A stretch of 64,000 bases of DNA from Antennarius striatus (Eukaryota > Chordata > Actinopteri > Lophiiformes > Antennariidae): positions 13,858,501 to 13,922,500 of the forward strand of contig NC_090797.1 in assembly GCF_040054535.1 (NCBI RefSeq), in the 5' to 3' direction. Position numbers and translations under genes: made by a program. Positions 20,773-32,778 of this stretch are shown here, in pieces. The notes under the pieces were generated by a model. The model made no database searches. It saw nothing but the letters and a program-made list of their open reading frames with translations, and was not told where the DNA came from. Each line of letters begins with the position of its first letter. Positions within the stretch are counted from its first letter, which is position 1.

Positions 20773-21700
20773 GGGCTGCCTGCTGGAACTCTGGGTGGTT
20801 GAACTAGGACAGAACATTTTGTATGGGAATTAAGATCGGTTAAAACACTGTTTAAAGACTCTCTAGTAACTACAGAATTGCTCCCCTACTGAGTAATAAA
20901 AAATAAAAGGATCACTACTTCTGTTCATGCTCTGTTTTGGCTTGAACAGCATTGATCTGGTCCATATGTTACCATGAACATAAACACAGGGTTGAAAACT
21001 AGAGGTGAAACATTTGTTGATTTTAAGATGTTGTTTCCTTTGATTCATTTTCATATGAGATAAAGAAGTCCTGATTTACTGGATGAATTTGTGTGGAAAG
21101 TCAATAAAGATGAGTCGGGTAAAATTATTCACAATCATTTCTTTGCATACAAGATTTCACAAAGCTGCCCACTGCAGGAAAAACACCAGATTAGACTAAT
21201 AAAACATGATAAAAGTAATCCGGGTTCATTCAGTCTAGTTTTAGAACATTTGATCCAGATCAGACTGGTTTGTGTCGGATCTATTGGGATGTTTTGATCA
21301 AGAATTGTTGATGTCACCCTTGATGGTTTTCTTTATTGGAACTTCATTTTTTCTTTCCAAGAATAGTTTTACCCAGATCAGAAGCTCATAGTTTACACTC
21401 AGACATGTCCAACATGTTTTCTTTCTGCACAAACTGATAAAGTAGCATGTCTGCCCCCAGTCATCACTTAATAAGATAAAGCTGAATGAAATCCTATGTA
21501 ATGCCAATACAGGTAAAATTTTGTGTACTGTATGACAGAAATACTTTAGGGCCTTAAATATTTCTAGGCTGAATATAAATATGTAACTGTCCCCATCCCA
21601 CGACGGGAAAGAATTTTTAAATAGAATTCTAGATTCAGATGATGATCTCAATCAAAATATTTTTTTTGAACATGTAATAATCAGAAAGACAAACTGATGC
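20773..21700 (+). other. PHAX 3' UTR and flank
   Basis: Overlapping AATAAA hexamers at about 20895-20907 lie 125 bp beyond the stop codon and are the likely poly(A) signal; another AATAAA is near 21102. No oligo(A) tract or clear direct repeats mark a retrocopy end. The rest to 21700 is AT-rich without a coding signal. Confidence 0.55.
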
Positions 21701-21750
21701 AATAGATAGATAGATAGATTAATAATCCCGGAGGAAATTGCATAAATGAT
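21695..21750 (-). repeat. LINE tail remnant
   Basis: GATAGATAGATAGATTAATAATCCCGG followed by AGGAAATTGCAT is the reverse complement of the LINE tail seen at 18755-18797. It is a minus-strand 3' fragment with nothing recognisable upstream of the tail. Confidence 0.6.
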
Positions 21751-22454
21751 TTGCATCAAGTTGTGGTCAAAACTAAACATCATCCACCACTTTCCAAATA
21801 AACTTCAGAATTTTTTAAAACTAAAATTGGTTTAACTGCCGAGTTAATACTTGCATTTGCACTGATTCAAATGAGAAAAAGGATGATCGATCTATTTGAA
21901 AACAAACTGATAAAGGTGCAGTATGTCATTTGTCCACCAGATGGCACTAAATGTGTACATAAATGATCATCAAGTTTAGAGATGATCATTAAGTTTAGAT
22001 TAAATTTAAAGGAAGTAATGAAATACTGAAAGTAAATGACAGTGATACCTTGTCTGCACAGATGGCCGCATTCAGTACAATATGTAGTGTATGAATATTA
22101 TCACAGAATACACTAACAGGAATTAACCAATATAACAAAGGTTAATCGTATATTCCAAAAAGAAACAGACCCATTCAAAGTGTCTGCAGATCCTGCACAT
22201 GCAGTTATTGTCCTGAACAAGAAAATTTCTTCTTTTCTGTCACAATGCTGTATTACAGTCAGCAGCAGACAGAGGGCTGCTCCATCCACACACCAGAGGA
22301 GGATTGACCAGAGCTGGAACAGGGAGTCCATCTTTTTCCTGCATCTCTACTTGCAGGTACCAAAGGCAGCAGGTGGGAGGCAGCAAAGGTATTGGTGGTG
22401 GGACGAACCTCAGTGGCTCGTTGGGTTTTTAATGAGGATGTTTTGTCCTTGAGA

Positions 22455-22830
<376 letters not shown>

Positions 22831-24186
22831 ACCTCGGCTGCAATGAAAGATTTTATTTTCAGTCTGTTTAGTTGGTTGTACTGAGATGTTGGTTTCCAGA
22901 GGAATGTTTCTCCATATTAACATGAAAATAAGAGTATTTATCTGACACCTCTGACTATATTCTTCTTACACATTAAATTATATACAGTACTCTATGTATG
23001 TGTGCACTTCCCAAAACACAATAACAATAAATCATGTAAGATTATAATATTATTTGTGTATCTTACCAATAAGTCCCTGGAAACTGGCATGTGTGGTAGC
23101 GTCACACAGTGAAAACAAAAATGGACTACATAAAGTAAAATAATAATAATAATAACAATAACAATAACAATAACAACAATTATTATTATTATTATTATTA
23201 TTATTATGTGACATTACTATAAAGTAATATATTACAGGATATCTTCATTACAGCAATAAAACCTTATGTCATAAAATTAGTGTTCACGTTATCACATTAC
23301 AGCATATTATGAACTACTCTCAATGGTAATTCAGGTAATATTGTGAAACATTTTATGTTAAAACAATAAATTATCGTGTTATGATGTGTTTTACAATTCA
23401 AACACACAAAAAGAAATATACTGCCATTAAAGTTTTATGTTATAAGTTGATTGAACTGTTTGAACATAAAAAATATATTGCATTTATAATCTTACACATT
23501 CCAACAGGGCCCCAACCTGCTTTTTCCACTTGGTAAAGAGTCAGAAAAACATATATGTAGTTTTTACCAACAAAACAGAGAAATCATGTGGAATTAAAGG
23601 GAATAAGTTAAGTGTTAATAAATTTAAAATTCTGACACTAAAAGTTTTATTAACATATTTTTTTTTCATATGAGGGCAATGAAATAAGCTCTACAACAAG
23701 AACAACAACAAGAACAACAAAAAAAACAACAACATGTCCTCCTTTATCCTCCAGTAGAAAGTAGAAACAAATTCCTGGTTGTCCTCTGATGGGTTCTTCT
23801 TCGCTGCATGACATCAGTTCTACATGCCTAACAACTAAAAAAAAAGAAAGAAAAAGCTTTCACCCTTTATGGTGTAAGTGATTATATTTGGAAATTTGAT
23901 TTTAATACATGTCATTAAAACTTTTGAAAAATGTTGCAACAGAAATAAAAGTTAGTCATGTGCTCAAATAACACTTTAATGTTGACTTTTTGAATTTCAA
24001 AGTATTTCAGCGAGCGCCCTATGAAGGGTTACCTTGAAATATGAAGGTTCACATAACTAACTGGTAGTTTTTGTGTAATTCTGCAAACAAACACAATCAT
24101 AAATACGCTATTCTCCTTACAGTTAGGTTTTTAATTAGACAAACGGTTTTGATTTAGTTGCCTGTGAATCTAAATGAAAGCATACG
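22831..24186. other. AT-rich intergenic sequence
   Basis: No gene seen. It contains (AAT)n/(ACAATA)n running into (TTA)n at 23138-23208, an inverted arrangement able to fold back, and an (AACAAC)n-like stretch near 23700-23735. Confidence 0.6.
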
Positions 24187-25370
24187 TCCCCACAGCTCCA
24201 GGGACAATGAATGCCTTTAATGGTGGCGGCGCTTTATCAGCTGGAGTGCCTTAGAAATGATCATTATCTCTGCTTATGGCTGCCACATGAAAGGCCCTGC
24301 GTCAAGGCAGAAACGTGTTTGATAATCCCACCACTTATGGCTGTTTTCACATTTGCAGGCGGATGCAGCGTCTTTGATCAGCTGTCAGTGGAGACGTCAT
24401 GATTCCAGGAGACAGTAAGCGGTTTGCTGGAGGTGCAGAGATCATCTTCCTGCGATCAGGTTTTACTGCTACCTCATCTTGACACGCTCCAGGTTTATTT
24501 TATTTGTCACCAGTGAAGAAGAAGAGGCTTCACCGTTTATGTAATGACAAACTGTTTGCATTCATACTCATGCAATCACAGGCTGATCAGAGCAGCGCTC
24601 CAAGGGGGGAGTGATGTTCTACCTTGTCTTATTCATGTGGAATTTTTTGCACGCACTCTGGTCTCAGGACTTCTGTATCTGTCACCTGGCAACCAACTTG
24701 TTGCCTGGATACAACATGCTGTTTCTTATTTCTATTGGATCAAACAAGACCAGGGTTGAAAGATTTGTATCTTTGGGCTGGGTGGGGGTGCAGCACAATG
24801 TCAGCATTCAGAGAAGCTGTCAATAGATAACCAGCAAAAGCAATGCATGTGTGTTGTGAGGCTTATCATTATTCCGACAGACACACCTCCTGGAGGTTCG
24901 TCATGTGGTGTCACGGACGAGCAGCTCATCGCCTCGCGTGGCACAAACCAGAAAATCAGAGGAATCGGCACAACAAACTTTTCTCTTCCTCTGATGATTT
25001 CATAAGAAGAAGCAGTCTAAGTTGACCCGTGCCCCCCCACCTGCTGACCGATCTGAGATGTACTGTAGACAGAGCATCCAACCACCACAATTAGGTGACA
25101 GATCCCAAGTCAACAGGAGGGGGAGAGATGCAATTTCAACCCATCTTTCTCTCATTTGTTCTCTCAGCTGCAGCAATTGGCCAGATGTACAGCACTGAAG
25201 GCGGCTGGATGACATCATCAGAGTGGGGGGTGGGAGAGGGGGTGACTCATCATTTCACAGAAAGCAAGGTGACCCAGTTGGGAGGAGAAAAGAGACGGTG
25301 GATCATTCATAAAGTGTGCCAGGACTGGTGATGATGTCACACCCAGGTTCCTCTTTTACGGTCTGATCCA
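24187..25370. other. Non-repetitive stretch, candidate noncoding element
   Basis: Positions 24187-24420 are balanced in base composition and unlike the repeats around them, with motifs such as AATGATCATTATCTCTGC and TTTGATAATCCC. ORFs here are short and show no family features. This could be a conserved noncoding element or an unrecognised old repeat. The remainder to 25370 shows nothing I can name. Confidence 0.3.
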
Positions 25371-25408
25371 GGCTTTACACCAGTTGCATTTTTAAACTTA
25401 AATAAATA

Positions 25409-25600
<192 letters not shown>

Positions 25601-25607
<7 letters not shown>

Positions 25608-26910
25608 AACAAAACCATGAGATAAGATGAGATGAGATAAAATAAGATGTTCTTCATTAATCCCACCAGGGATAATTCTATACGTAATTTAAGCAGCATA
25701 ATCCAACTCTATGGAAGATCTCAAATTCATTTGGAAATAGTTATTAACAACCATAACCTTTGAACTAAAAGCAGGATTGATTGACCTGATTATCATGTCA
25801 GCCTCACATCTGTTAGCATGTTAGCCCTCAAACAGCCACGCAAACAGTTTCTGGTAAAGATTTGAAGCTCTTCTTTATCCCACGTCATAGAAAATGAATG
25901 GATTTGTGTTTGCAGTTCTTCATATAATATTCAAATTCAAAAAAACTTTATTTGTCCCCAGGGGCAATTGAAAGGACATAATGCAGGGTTGGTGTAAAAG
26001 TGCAGACACACAGAGTAAACATGAACAAATATATGTGTTTATACCATGCCACATACTCTATAAAACTTAACTACAAAACCCACAGTTTTGATTTTGACTT
26101 TGTCAGACCAAAGGCCAGGCTAACCAGCTAACTAGCTCACCTGGAGGCTCCTGTTACGGGACTGATCACATTCATGAAGAGTCAAACAGTCGTTATAGAA
26201 GATTTTTGTGCCGGTTTGTCGTCTGAGTCCTTGAACATGTGAAACAAATGAAAAACCCTATTTTTTTAATGTTCATATTATGTACTGTATTGATGCAGCA
26301 GACCAAATAATATGACAATCCAGTCAAATGTAGCATGAAATTGATCATAACCTGACAAGAAATCCTCACATTCACCTCAAATTAAGTTCCATCCTTTCAA
26401 TCCGAGCATGAAATTGATGCTAGTGGCCAGAAACAAAAGATGGGGAGAATAAAGTGAAAGTGATGGCTTCCTTTGTGAAAATAACGGCACTGATGACATG
26501 GACTGAAAGAATGATGGATGTTTCATAAAGTCTTGTATATATAGTCTAATTGTCTTCCAGACATAATGACAAAAGTGGATGAGAAATAAATCAGGCAGCA
26601 CAACGGCGTGACATCGCAGACAAAAATAGCTCCATATACCAACTGTACAAAACGTGTCAAATATATTCTGGGTGAAATATATTAAAGATTAACTGATACG
26701 TTATTTTTTCTATGCTGTGAAATAAGAATAAAATGAAAAAAAGAGAAAGATTAAAGCTAAACTGATATGGTTATATTAGCAATTAACACGAGGTATCACC
26801 AGATTCTTTTCCCCTCAGCTCAAGACAAGGACTCATGAAGAACAATTATTAGCACATTAGTACATTAGTACATTATTAATCCATTTCAATGGGGAAATTC
26901 ATTTTAAATT
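25601..26910. other. Intergenic sequence with LINE/SINE tail remnants
   Basis: Short tail-like pieces occur at about 25645-25680 (TTAATCCCACCAGGGATAA) and 25930-25975 (ACTTTATTTGTCCCCAGGGG). At 26860-26910, TTATTAATCCATTTCAATGG with GGGGAAATTC resembles the SINE tail at 22.48 kb. No gene seen. Confidence 0.5.
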
Positions 26911-28478
26911 TCCATAGACATCCATCCATCCATCCATCCATCCATCCATCCATTCTCTTCCATCGGGTCGCGGGGGCAGCGGCTTAAGCAGGAAGCCCAG
27001 ACTTCCCTCTCCCTAGCCACTTCGTCCAGCTCCTCCAGGAGAATCCCAGGGCGTTCCCAGGCCAGCCGGGAGACATAGTCTCTCCAGCGTGTCCTGGGTC
27101 GTCCCCGGGGCCTCCTCCCGGTAGGACGTGCCCGGAACAACTCACCAGGGAGGAGTCCAGGAGGCATCCTAACCAGATGCCCGAGCCACCTCATCTGGCT
27201 CCTCTCGATGCGGAGGAGCAGCGGCTCGACTCTGAGTCCCTCCCGGATGGCCGAACTCCTCACCCTATCTCTAAGGGAGAGTCCGGACACCCTACGGAGG
27301 AAACTCATTTCGGCCGCTTGTATCCGGGATCTCGTTCTTTCGGTCACGACCCACAGCTCGTGACCATAGGTGAGGGCAGGAACGTAGATCGACCGGTAAA
27401 TCGAGAGCTTTGCCTTTCGGCTCAGCTCCTTCTTCACCACGATGGACCGATACAGAGTCCGCATCCCTGCAGACGCTGCACCGATCCGCCTGTCGATCTC
27501 CCGTTCCATTGTACCCTCACTCGTTAACGAGACCCCAAGATACTTGAACTCCTCCACTTGGGGCAGGATCTCATCCCCAACCCGAAGAGGGCACTCCACC
27601 CTTTTCCGACTGAGGACCATGGTCTCAGATTTGGAGGTGCTGATTCTCATCCCAACCGCTTCACACTCGGCTGCGAACCGCTCCAGTGAGAGTTGGAGAT
27701 CACGGCTTGATGAAGCCAACAGCACCACATCGTCTGCAAAAAGCAGAGACGCGATACTGAGGCCACCAAACTGGACACCCTCAATGCCTTGGCTGCGCCT
27801 AGAAATTCTGTCCATAAAAGTTATGAACAGAATCGGTGACAAAGGGCAGCCTTGGCGGAGTCCAACCCTCACTGGAAACGAATCCGACTTACTGCCGTCA
27901 ATGCGGACCAAACTCTGACATCGGTCGTACAGGGACCGAACAGCCCTTATCAAGGGGTCCGGTACCCCATACTCCCGAAGCACTCCCCACAGAACCCCCC
28001 GAGGAATACGGTCGAACGCCTTCTCTAAGTCCACAAAACACATGTGGACTGGTTGGGCGAACTCCCATGCCCCCTCAAGGACCCTGCGGAGGGTGTAGAG
28101 CTGGTCCACTGTTCCACGGCCAGGACGAAAACCACACTGCTCCTCCTGAATCCGAGATTCGACTTCCCGACGGACCCTCCTCTCCAGAACCCCTGAATAG
28201 ACCTTACCAGGGAGGCTGAGGAGTGTGATGCCCCTGTAGTTGGAGCACACCCTCCTGTCCCCCTTCTTAAAAAGGGGGACCACCACCCCAGTCTGCCAAT
28301 CCAGAGGCACTGTCCCCGAAGTCCACGCGATGTTGTAGAGGCGTGTCAACCAGGACAGCCCCACAACATCCAGAGCCTTTAGGAACTCCGGGCGGATCTC
28401 ATCCACCCCCGGGGCCCTGCCACCGAGGAGTTTTTTAACTACCTCGGTGACCTCAACCCCAGAGATATCCATAGACAT
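26904..28478 (-). CDS. Reverse transcriptase ORF of the truncated LINE (524 aa)
   Basis: Uninterrupted 524-codon ORF. Seen in order: GRAPGVDEIRPEFLK, VPLFKKGDRR with CSNYRGITLLSLPGK, EEQCGFRPGRGTVDQL, FVDLEKAFDRIPR, GLRQGCPLSPILF, the catalytic FADD in LLFADDVVLLAS, FKYLGVSLTSEG, and a C-terminal region with RWLGHLVRMPPG and RPRGRPRTRWRD. This is the RT plus thumb and C-terminal part of an RTE-like non-LTR protein; the apurinic endonuclease domain is absent. The first ATG lies in the target-site duplication, and the ORF reads through the GGAT tail ([10 protein letters not shown]) into the other duplication before a stop. The product could be translated only if a host promoter drives it. It is a mobile-element relic, not a host gene. 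Confidence 0.85.
   Translation of the reverse strand: MSMDISGVEVTEVVKKLLGGRAPGVDEIRPEFLKALDVVGLSWLTRLYNIAWTSGTVPLDWQTGVVVPLFKKGDRRVCSNYRGITLLSLPGKVYSGVLERRVRREVESRIQEEQCGFRPGRGTVDQLYTLRRVLEGAWEFAQPVHMCFVDLEKAFDRIPRGVLWGVLREYGVPDPLIRAVRSLYDRCQSLVRIDGSKSDSFPVRVGLRQGCPLSPILFITFMDRISRRSQGIEGVQFGGLSIASLLFADDVVLLASSSRDLQLSLERFAAECEAVGMRISTSKSETMVLSRKRVECPLRVGDEILPQVEEFKYLGVSLTSEGTMEREIDRRIGAASAGMRTLYRSIVVKKELSRKAKLSIYRSIYVPALTYGHELWVVTERTRSRIQAAEMSFLRRVSGLSLRDRVRSSAIREGLRVEPLLLRIERSQMRWLGHLVRMPPGLLPGELFRARPTGRRPRGRPRTRWRDYVSRLAWERPGILLEELDEVAREREVWASCLSRCPRDPMEENGWMDGWMDGWMSMEI
26922..28467 (-). mobile_element. RTE-type LINE, 5'-truncated, with 11-bp target duplication
   Basis: Flanked by a perfect 11-bp direct repeat, TCCATAGACAT, at 26911-26921 and 28468-28478. 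The 3' end (left, minus strand) is a short GGAT tandem tail, as usual for RTE-like LINEs. The element lacks the endonuclease half, so reverse transcription stopped early. No disabling mutation is visible in the remaining ORF, so the insertion looks young. The site interrupted resembles the tail region of the SINE seen at 22.5 and 49.2 kb. Confidence 0.85.
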
Positions 28479-28479
28479 A

Positions 28480-29432
28480 TATGTCTAAAAATACACACAG
28501 AGTCAGCCATGTTGACGACTCAAATGTTGATTAAAAAAAGAGAGGAGTGATGATTGTTCATGTGAAGCTGATTTCTAAATGATGCTCTGGTTCCAAGGTA
28601 AAGGAAAAAACATTTTATCTGAACAAGGGCTCCAATGTCAGCAGTCCTTTCAGGGATGAAAGACACCATTTTTATTCTAATGGTTTCTTCAGTGACGCTC
28701 CTCGTGGTTTGACGTTGCTTCCTTCTGCTGCCGACTATTCCAGCTCTACTTCTGACGACTTCTTCACAAAGCTGGTGTGACGTAGCTACAGACAAAAGCT
28801 CACTCTTGCTATTCAGGCACATCGTGGCTTAACATTGATGCTGTGAGGTGGATCGCCCTTGATTTGAATTCCACAGCAAAGAGTTACTGAAGACATGATG
28901 AGGCAGCTATGAGGGGGTGGAATCTATTGGGCGGAGCTCAACCTTGAGTTCATGTCTGTTTTTTCACTTGCTTAAAGGAAAATATTTAAATAAGGCTTTA
29001 TTTTATGATTATTATTTCTTACATGGGTAGAATTCAGGACAATAGCCCCCAGCATTATCATTATCTTCATCCTGAAAATGTTCAGGAAATCAAACCCAGT
29101 TTAGTGCTTTTCATATTTTGCATTTTTCACCAGGACCTACTGGATGTATCTGCACTTCCTCTTTCTCTGCCTGTTATTTATGTGGTATACATTTGATGGG
29201 TCTTTATATTAAACCAATAGAACCAGAGGAAGAAGTGGAGTTGAGTGGAAACTCTTTTTGTCTGCAGGAGGAAATGAGATTGCTTTTTAAATAATCCAAA
29301 TTCTCCTCTGCAGCCAAATAAATGAAGGTACACAGTTTTAATTAGAATGTCTGTCAGAAGAATCGTACCTGAGGCCAAACAACTAAAAAAGCCCTTTATG
29401 TACAAGGAGCATACAAAGGTGTAAACCACATA
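28480..29432. other. Intergenic sequence, no gene seen
   Basis: Open frames are short (longest 100 codons, minus strand, 28520-28822) and show no recognised domain or codon bias. Nothing supports a gene. Confidence 0.5.
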
Positions 29433-29850
29433 TGTTAAAGTCAAGGCCCGGGGGCCAGATCCGGCCCTTGAATGAATTATATATGGCCCCCTGGATAGTA
29501 TTTAATTACTATTAGCACCGGCCCGAAGCCACAGCCATTGGTGTTGGTAGCCGCTGGTGTTTTGCAGCGGTAGCCAACAAAGTCACTGCAGCAAAAGGGC
29601 CTCGGCTTCATTATTCATCAGCAGTCAGAGCAGAGGACAACTTTCAGCTACCCCCTCCCTAGAAACAGCTAAACGAAAGATGAGCGCTGAGAAGAGGGGG
29701 TTTCAAGACAGGTGGGAGTCAGAGATCATGTTCACAGAGGTAAAAGACAAACCTGTGTGTCTTCTGTAAGGAGAAAGAATATAATCTAATAAGGCACCAT
29801 CAAAAGTCTCAGAAACACACAGACAAGATAAGATTTGTCTTTGAAGGAAG
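29433..29850 (+). mobile_element. hAT (Charlie-like) transposon 5' fragment
   Basis: Starts near AAGGCCCGGGGGCCAGAT followed by CCGGCCC, a terminal sequence typical of fish hAT elements. At about 29680-29775 it encodes MSAEKRGFQDRWESEIMFTE, then VKDKPVCLLC-like residues, the start of a BED-like zinc finger as in transposase-derived GTF2IRD2-type proteins. The frame breaks after about 30 codons. Remainder deleted. Confidence 0.6.
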
Positions 29851-30149
29851 TTCATTTTTGTCTGTGTGTCTGTTGAAAAATGTTTTCCCTAGAAATTAAT
29901 GACAGAGCCATAAAAAATATTGCTTTATTCATTAAATCATTAAAAAATATACACTCTTTGTTCAATAGGATTTTTTTAAGTTTTATTTTTAACATCACGT
30001 TTATTCATAAAAGTCAAATTACAAAAATAATCACGTTGTCACAAAATCCAAAACAGATTCACATAAAGAGGATTTTTAATACTACTGTGCATTTTCTGAA
30101 CAAAGACACATCTAACCTTTTAACATTTAGCAAACTAAAAAAAAGATAA

Positions 30150-30585
30150 AATTAAGAAAAAAATCCTCTCTTCTACAATCATGTCTTGTACTTTTTTCCT
30201 TATTTTTCTCAATCTATAAAACTCTCGGTCTGTAAAAAACCGGCTCATCACTACTTGTTTTACTTTTCATATAAAAGCTGATGCTATCCAGAAACATGTT
30301 TAGGTCAGGGAAAATTTTTTCTACTTTTGCCCTCGAACCTTTTGTGTCTTGCAGGAATTTTTTTATCTTTTGCAAATCCTATTTTTCTGTTACGGCCTCT
30401 TTCAGACTGTTGTCGTTTTCGTTCTCAGAGCTGCTTGTATCAGGAGGCGTCTCAGGTGTTTCTTTAGCAATTCTTTTCGCTTTATTCATTCTTGTGTTAG
30501 TGTTTTTCCTTTTAAGAGCTAACTTTAATAATTCCTCGTCTATCACAATATCATCCTTGTCCTTCTCCAGGAGAGAGAGAAGGGA
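30150..30585 (-). pseudogene. Possible Tx1/L1-type LINE ORF1 fragment
   Basis: The reverse complement of about 30585-30255 translates as a charged, Lys/Glu-rich stretch (DIVIDEELLKLALKRKN), then SSSENENDN, and after one in-frame stop KIKKFLQDTKGSRAKVEKIF and PDLNMFLDSISFYMK. Farther on (about 30225-30180) FYRLRKIRKKVQ-like residues follow. The order FLxxTKG, FPDL and YRLKK resembles the C-terminus of ORF1 in fish Tx1-like LINEs. Assignment from memory of the pattern; stops and short length make it a relic. Confidence 0.35.
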
Positions 30586-32778
30586 TAGAGGTCAGGAGAC
30601 GGACAACAAGTCTTTTTTTTTAAGAAGATGGAGACAGAATCCTGGACACCCATAAAGTACAGGGAGACAAAGCAGATGATGACATGACTTTGTCTGGGAA
30701 AAGTCTTTAGTTTGATCAGATGTTAGCAATGTGAGTAAAAGGTGTGAAAGCATTGAAAATTTCCTGGGAATCTCTTCAGCAGTTTTTGTGTAAAGCTGTT
30801 AAAAGTCAATGAATGAATAGACAATGAATGAATGAATCAATCAATCAATAGATGAATGAGTGTATTTATTCTGATTTAATGTGCAGTAATGAAGTATTTT
30901 GTGCTTTTAACAGTTTACTAGTGATTTTATGTTTCCGATATTTGTGGCAGACCGATGTTAAGTTGAGTAAAATGACAAAAACCTGATTTTTATGTTGCCA
31001 TGTATTATTTCTCGATTATCTGACTTATAATCGAGAACGACATAACCTGTAATATTACTATAGAAAAACAATAATAATATTTATTGTTAATAAATAACCT
31101 GGATAAATAAAGGTTAAATAAAAACCAAAAAAGACAATAATAATAAATCCTTCTTAAATGATGAATAAGCATACATGCTGGTGCTCTTTGCTTTTGTAAT
31201 AAAGATGTTTGAATTATTCTAAAATCTGCTTCTCACGTCTCGCTCCTTTCCTGTCCACCTGTTCAACCGTCAGCCGTTCTGTCACGTTATTAATATCTAC
31301 TGGTGTGAACTGTGTGTGTGTGTGTGTGTGTGTGGAGGTGGTGAGGATTGAAATGTGTGAATGAGGTTCTGACAGAGATCTGAGGACCTCTGGCTATGCT
31401 CACCGGCTGCAGCGCTCATCATGAAGCAGGACAGACACGTCTGAATGTCAAGCAGGCTGAGTGACGGCTCGCCAGGAGAACACGGTGTGTGAGCGATCAT
31501 TTGCATACAGATAGTGTGTCTATAAGAATCCATGATGGATGAGCAGAGCCATCGAGACTCCATGACTGTGTCTGTTTTATCTTTGCTACAACATCATGGG
31601 AACGCGTGGCAGACAAATCTAAAGGACACAGCAGCCTGATACAAATGTTCCTCTGAGGCAGTTACGTGTTCCACAGCTTCAGATGAAGAGCTACAAATTT
31701 TCCGCATAAGCAATCTTTTATTTTTCACTGATTACTGTAGAATGGACGTATTGGGATCATCCACATGGGTAAATTCCAGCATCATCATTCACAAATCAGA
31801 GGTATGAAGCTGAGTCGACCCACAGAAATGTTAGGTTCTGGCTGTTGAAGTGTGAAGTGTTGGTTGTTCTGATTGTCCTGTCAGCTGCGGGCGTGTGACG
31901 ACCACCTGTAGCTGGAATTCACAAAAATATTAATGGACATTCAATTATAAATCAAGTATTGATCCAAGAGAACTTCACTCTGTACTCACTCTGTCTGGAG
32001 AAGACAGATACCTGAAGGGGAGTTACGTGTGGCATTTAAAGCACTGACTCGTCATGAGTTTGGTAGGAAGAGGATGCGTATTGACTCATTTCAGAGGGAC
32101 CACGTTGTTTCCATTAGACTAATTGACCGTACACCCCGATGGTGTGTGTCAACATTCAATGACAATGAGTCATTGAACAATGAGTCCTACGTCATCCTGA
32201 GAATTATTGGCAGCCAGTGCTAGAAAGTAGACAGCAGTTAAACCCTGACCTCCTGTGTATGATGGGATTATGTAAATACCAACGCCCTTTACTGGAGCCG
32301 GAATTAGTAGACGTCTGGATACGTGGAAAAAATTACAACAAGACCTTCAGCAGGAGACCGACAGCATACCGATTGTTTCTGGGTCTGTAAGATTGTTCTC
32401 CAAAGAGCCCTTGAGCTTCTGTTGGTGTACAGCAGGAAAGAAAAAATGTCTTCAGTTAAAGATAAAATTATTACAACGTGAAGGTTAATTATTATTATTA
32501 TTACAATGGACATGATTTTAACTACCTTGATCAATGTGTTAAAACAGTGCATCTCAATGCTATTACTTACATTTAATGAAACATTACAGTTGGGCGTGAA
32601 CACGCTACTGCCACCTACTGTAGTGGATGTGCAATGACATTTTATTCAGATAGGGAAGTGAGACAGTAGTTTGGATGTTCATGCACCCCCCCATAGGGGG
32701 CATTCGCCACTATTACAGAATCACTGTGATAAAATACATTTTAATACACACCTTTATACACTTTAACTTTACCATATA
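30586..32778. other. Intergenic sequence, no gene seen
   Basis: Contains a (GT)n at 31313-31333, (AATG)-like repeats near 30808-30850, and a more complex stretch at 31340-31620 including an octamer-like ATTTGCATA. The segment 31990-32230 has mixed base composition but no domain in any frame. No coding gene supported. Confidence 0.45.

Noticed and set aside
27177..28219. Plus-strand ORFs of 116-158 codons
   Set aside because: Antisense to the reverse transcriptase ORF of the RTE-type LINE.
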